6,287 nucleotides of DNA from Thermomonas sp. (GTDB lineage: Bacteria > Pseudomonadota > Gammaproteobacteria > Xanthomonadales > Xanthomonadaceae), in NCBI GenBank assembly GCA_024711415.1, contig JANJSW010000179.1, positions 1-6,287 of the forward strand. Direction: 5' to 3'. Below, piece by piece: positions 6,287 to 6,287 of this stretch. Within the stretch, counting starts at the first letter, position 1. The number at the start of each line of letters is the position of its first letter. Position numbers and translations under genes: made by a program. The notes beneath the pieces are model-generated. The model saw only the letters and a program-made list of their open reading frames with translations, did not search any database and was not told where the DNA came from.

Positions 6287-6287
6287 G

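Overview
The window is a GC-rich stretch of bacterial chromosome. Its gene content and protein sequences point to the Xanthomonadaceae/Lysobacteraceae of the Gammaproteobacteria (Lysobacter, Luteimonas, Pseudoxanthomonas, Stenotrophomonas or a relative). This rests on remembered family sequences and gene order, not on a search. No mobile element, CRISPR array, tRNA or rRNA is visible. The genes are tightly packed, with GC-rich codon use throughout, so this looks like core chromosome and not an accessory island.

Left part (1-3104), cell-wall turnover. The C-terminal part of an M23 zinc endopeptidase enters from the left edge on the + strand. It is followed after 31 bases by anmK (anhydro-MurNAc kinase). 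On the - strand, ampG (permease for anhydro-muropeptides) runs towards anmK, and the two reading frames overlap by 13 bases at their 3' ends. The three products fit one pathway: cutting of peptidoglycan crosslinks, import of the released GlcNAc-anhydroMurNAc fragments, and phosphorylation of the anhydro-sugar.

Middle part (3171-4765), nucleotide and DNA maintenance. An exonuclease III/AP-endonuclease family gene on the - strand lies 66 bases upstream of ampG and may be transcribed with it. It is divergent from pyrE (orotate phosphoribosyltransferase, GTG start at 4115) across a 143-base gap that holds a perfect 10-bp inverted repeat. The nuclease resembles Pseudomonas Crc in sequence and in its place next to pyrE, but it keeps the full catalytic set that Crc has lost. 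This is the most interesting point in the window.

Right part (4798-6287). A secreted or periplasmic DUF4124-like coiled-coil protein follows pyrE, probably in the same operon. It converges on the 3' part of a phosphomannomutase/phosphoglucomutase gene (algC/xanA type) that leaves the window on the right. Only 10 bases and a small hairpin separate the two. The order nuclease(crc-like)-pyrE-...-algC recalls the Pseudomonas crc-pyrE-...-argB-algC region, which suggests an old conserved neighbourhood.

No gap between genes exceeds 143 bases. I found no convincing undescribed multi-gene system. The findings are local: a catalytically intact Crc-like protein, possible regulatory repeats, start-site structure and convergent gene ends.
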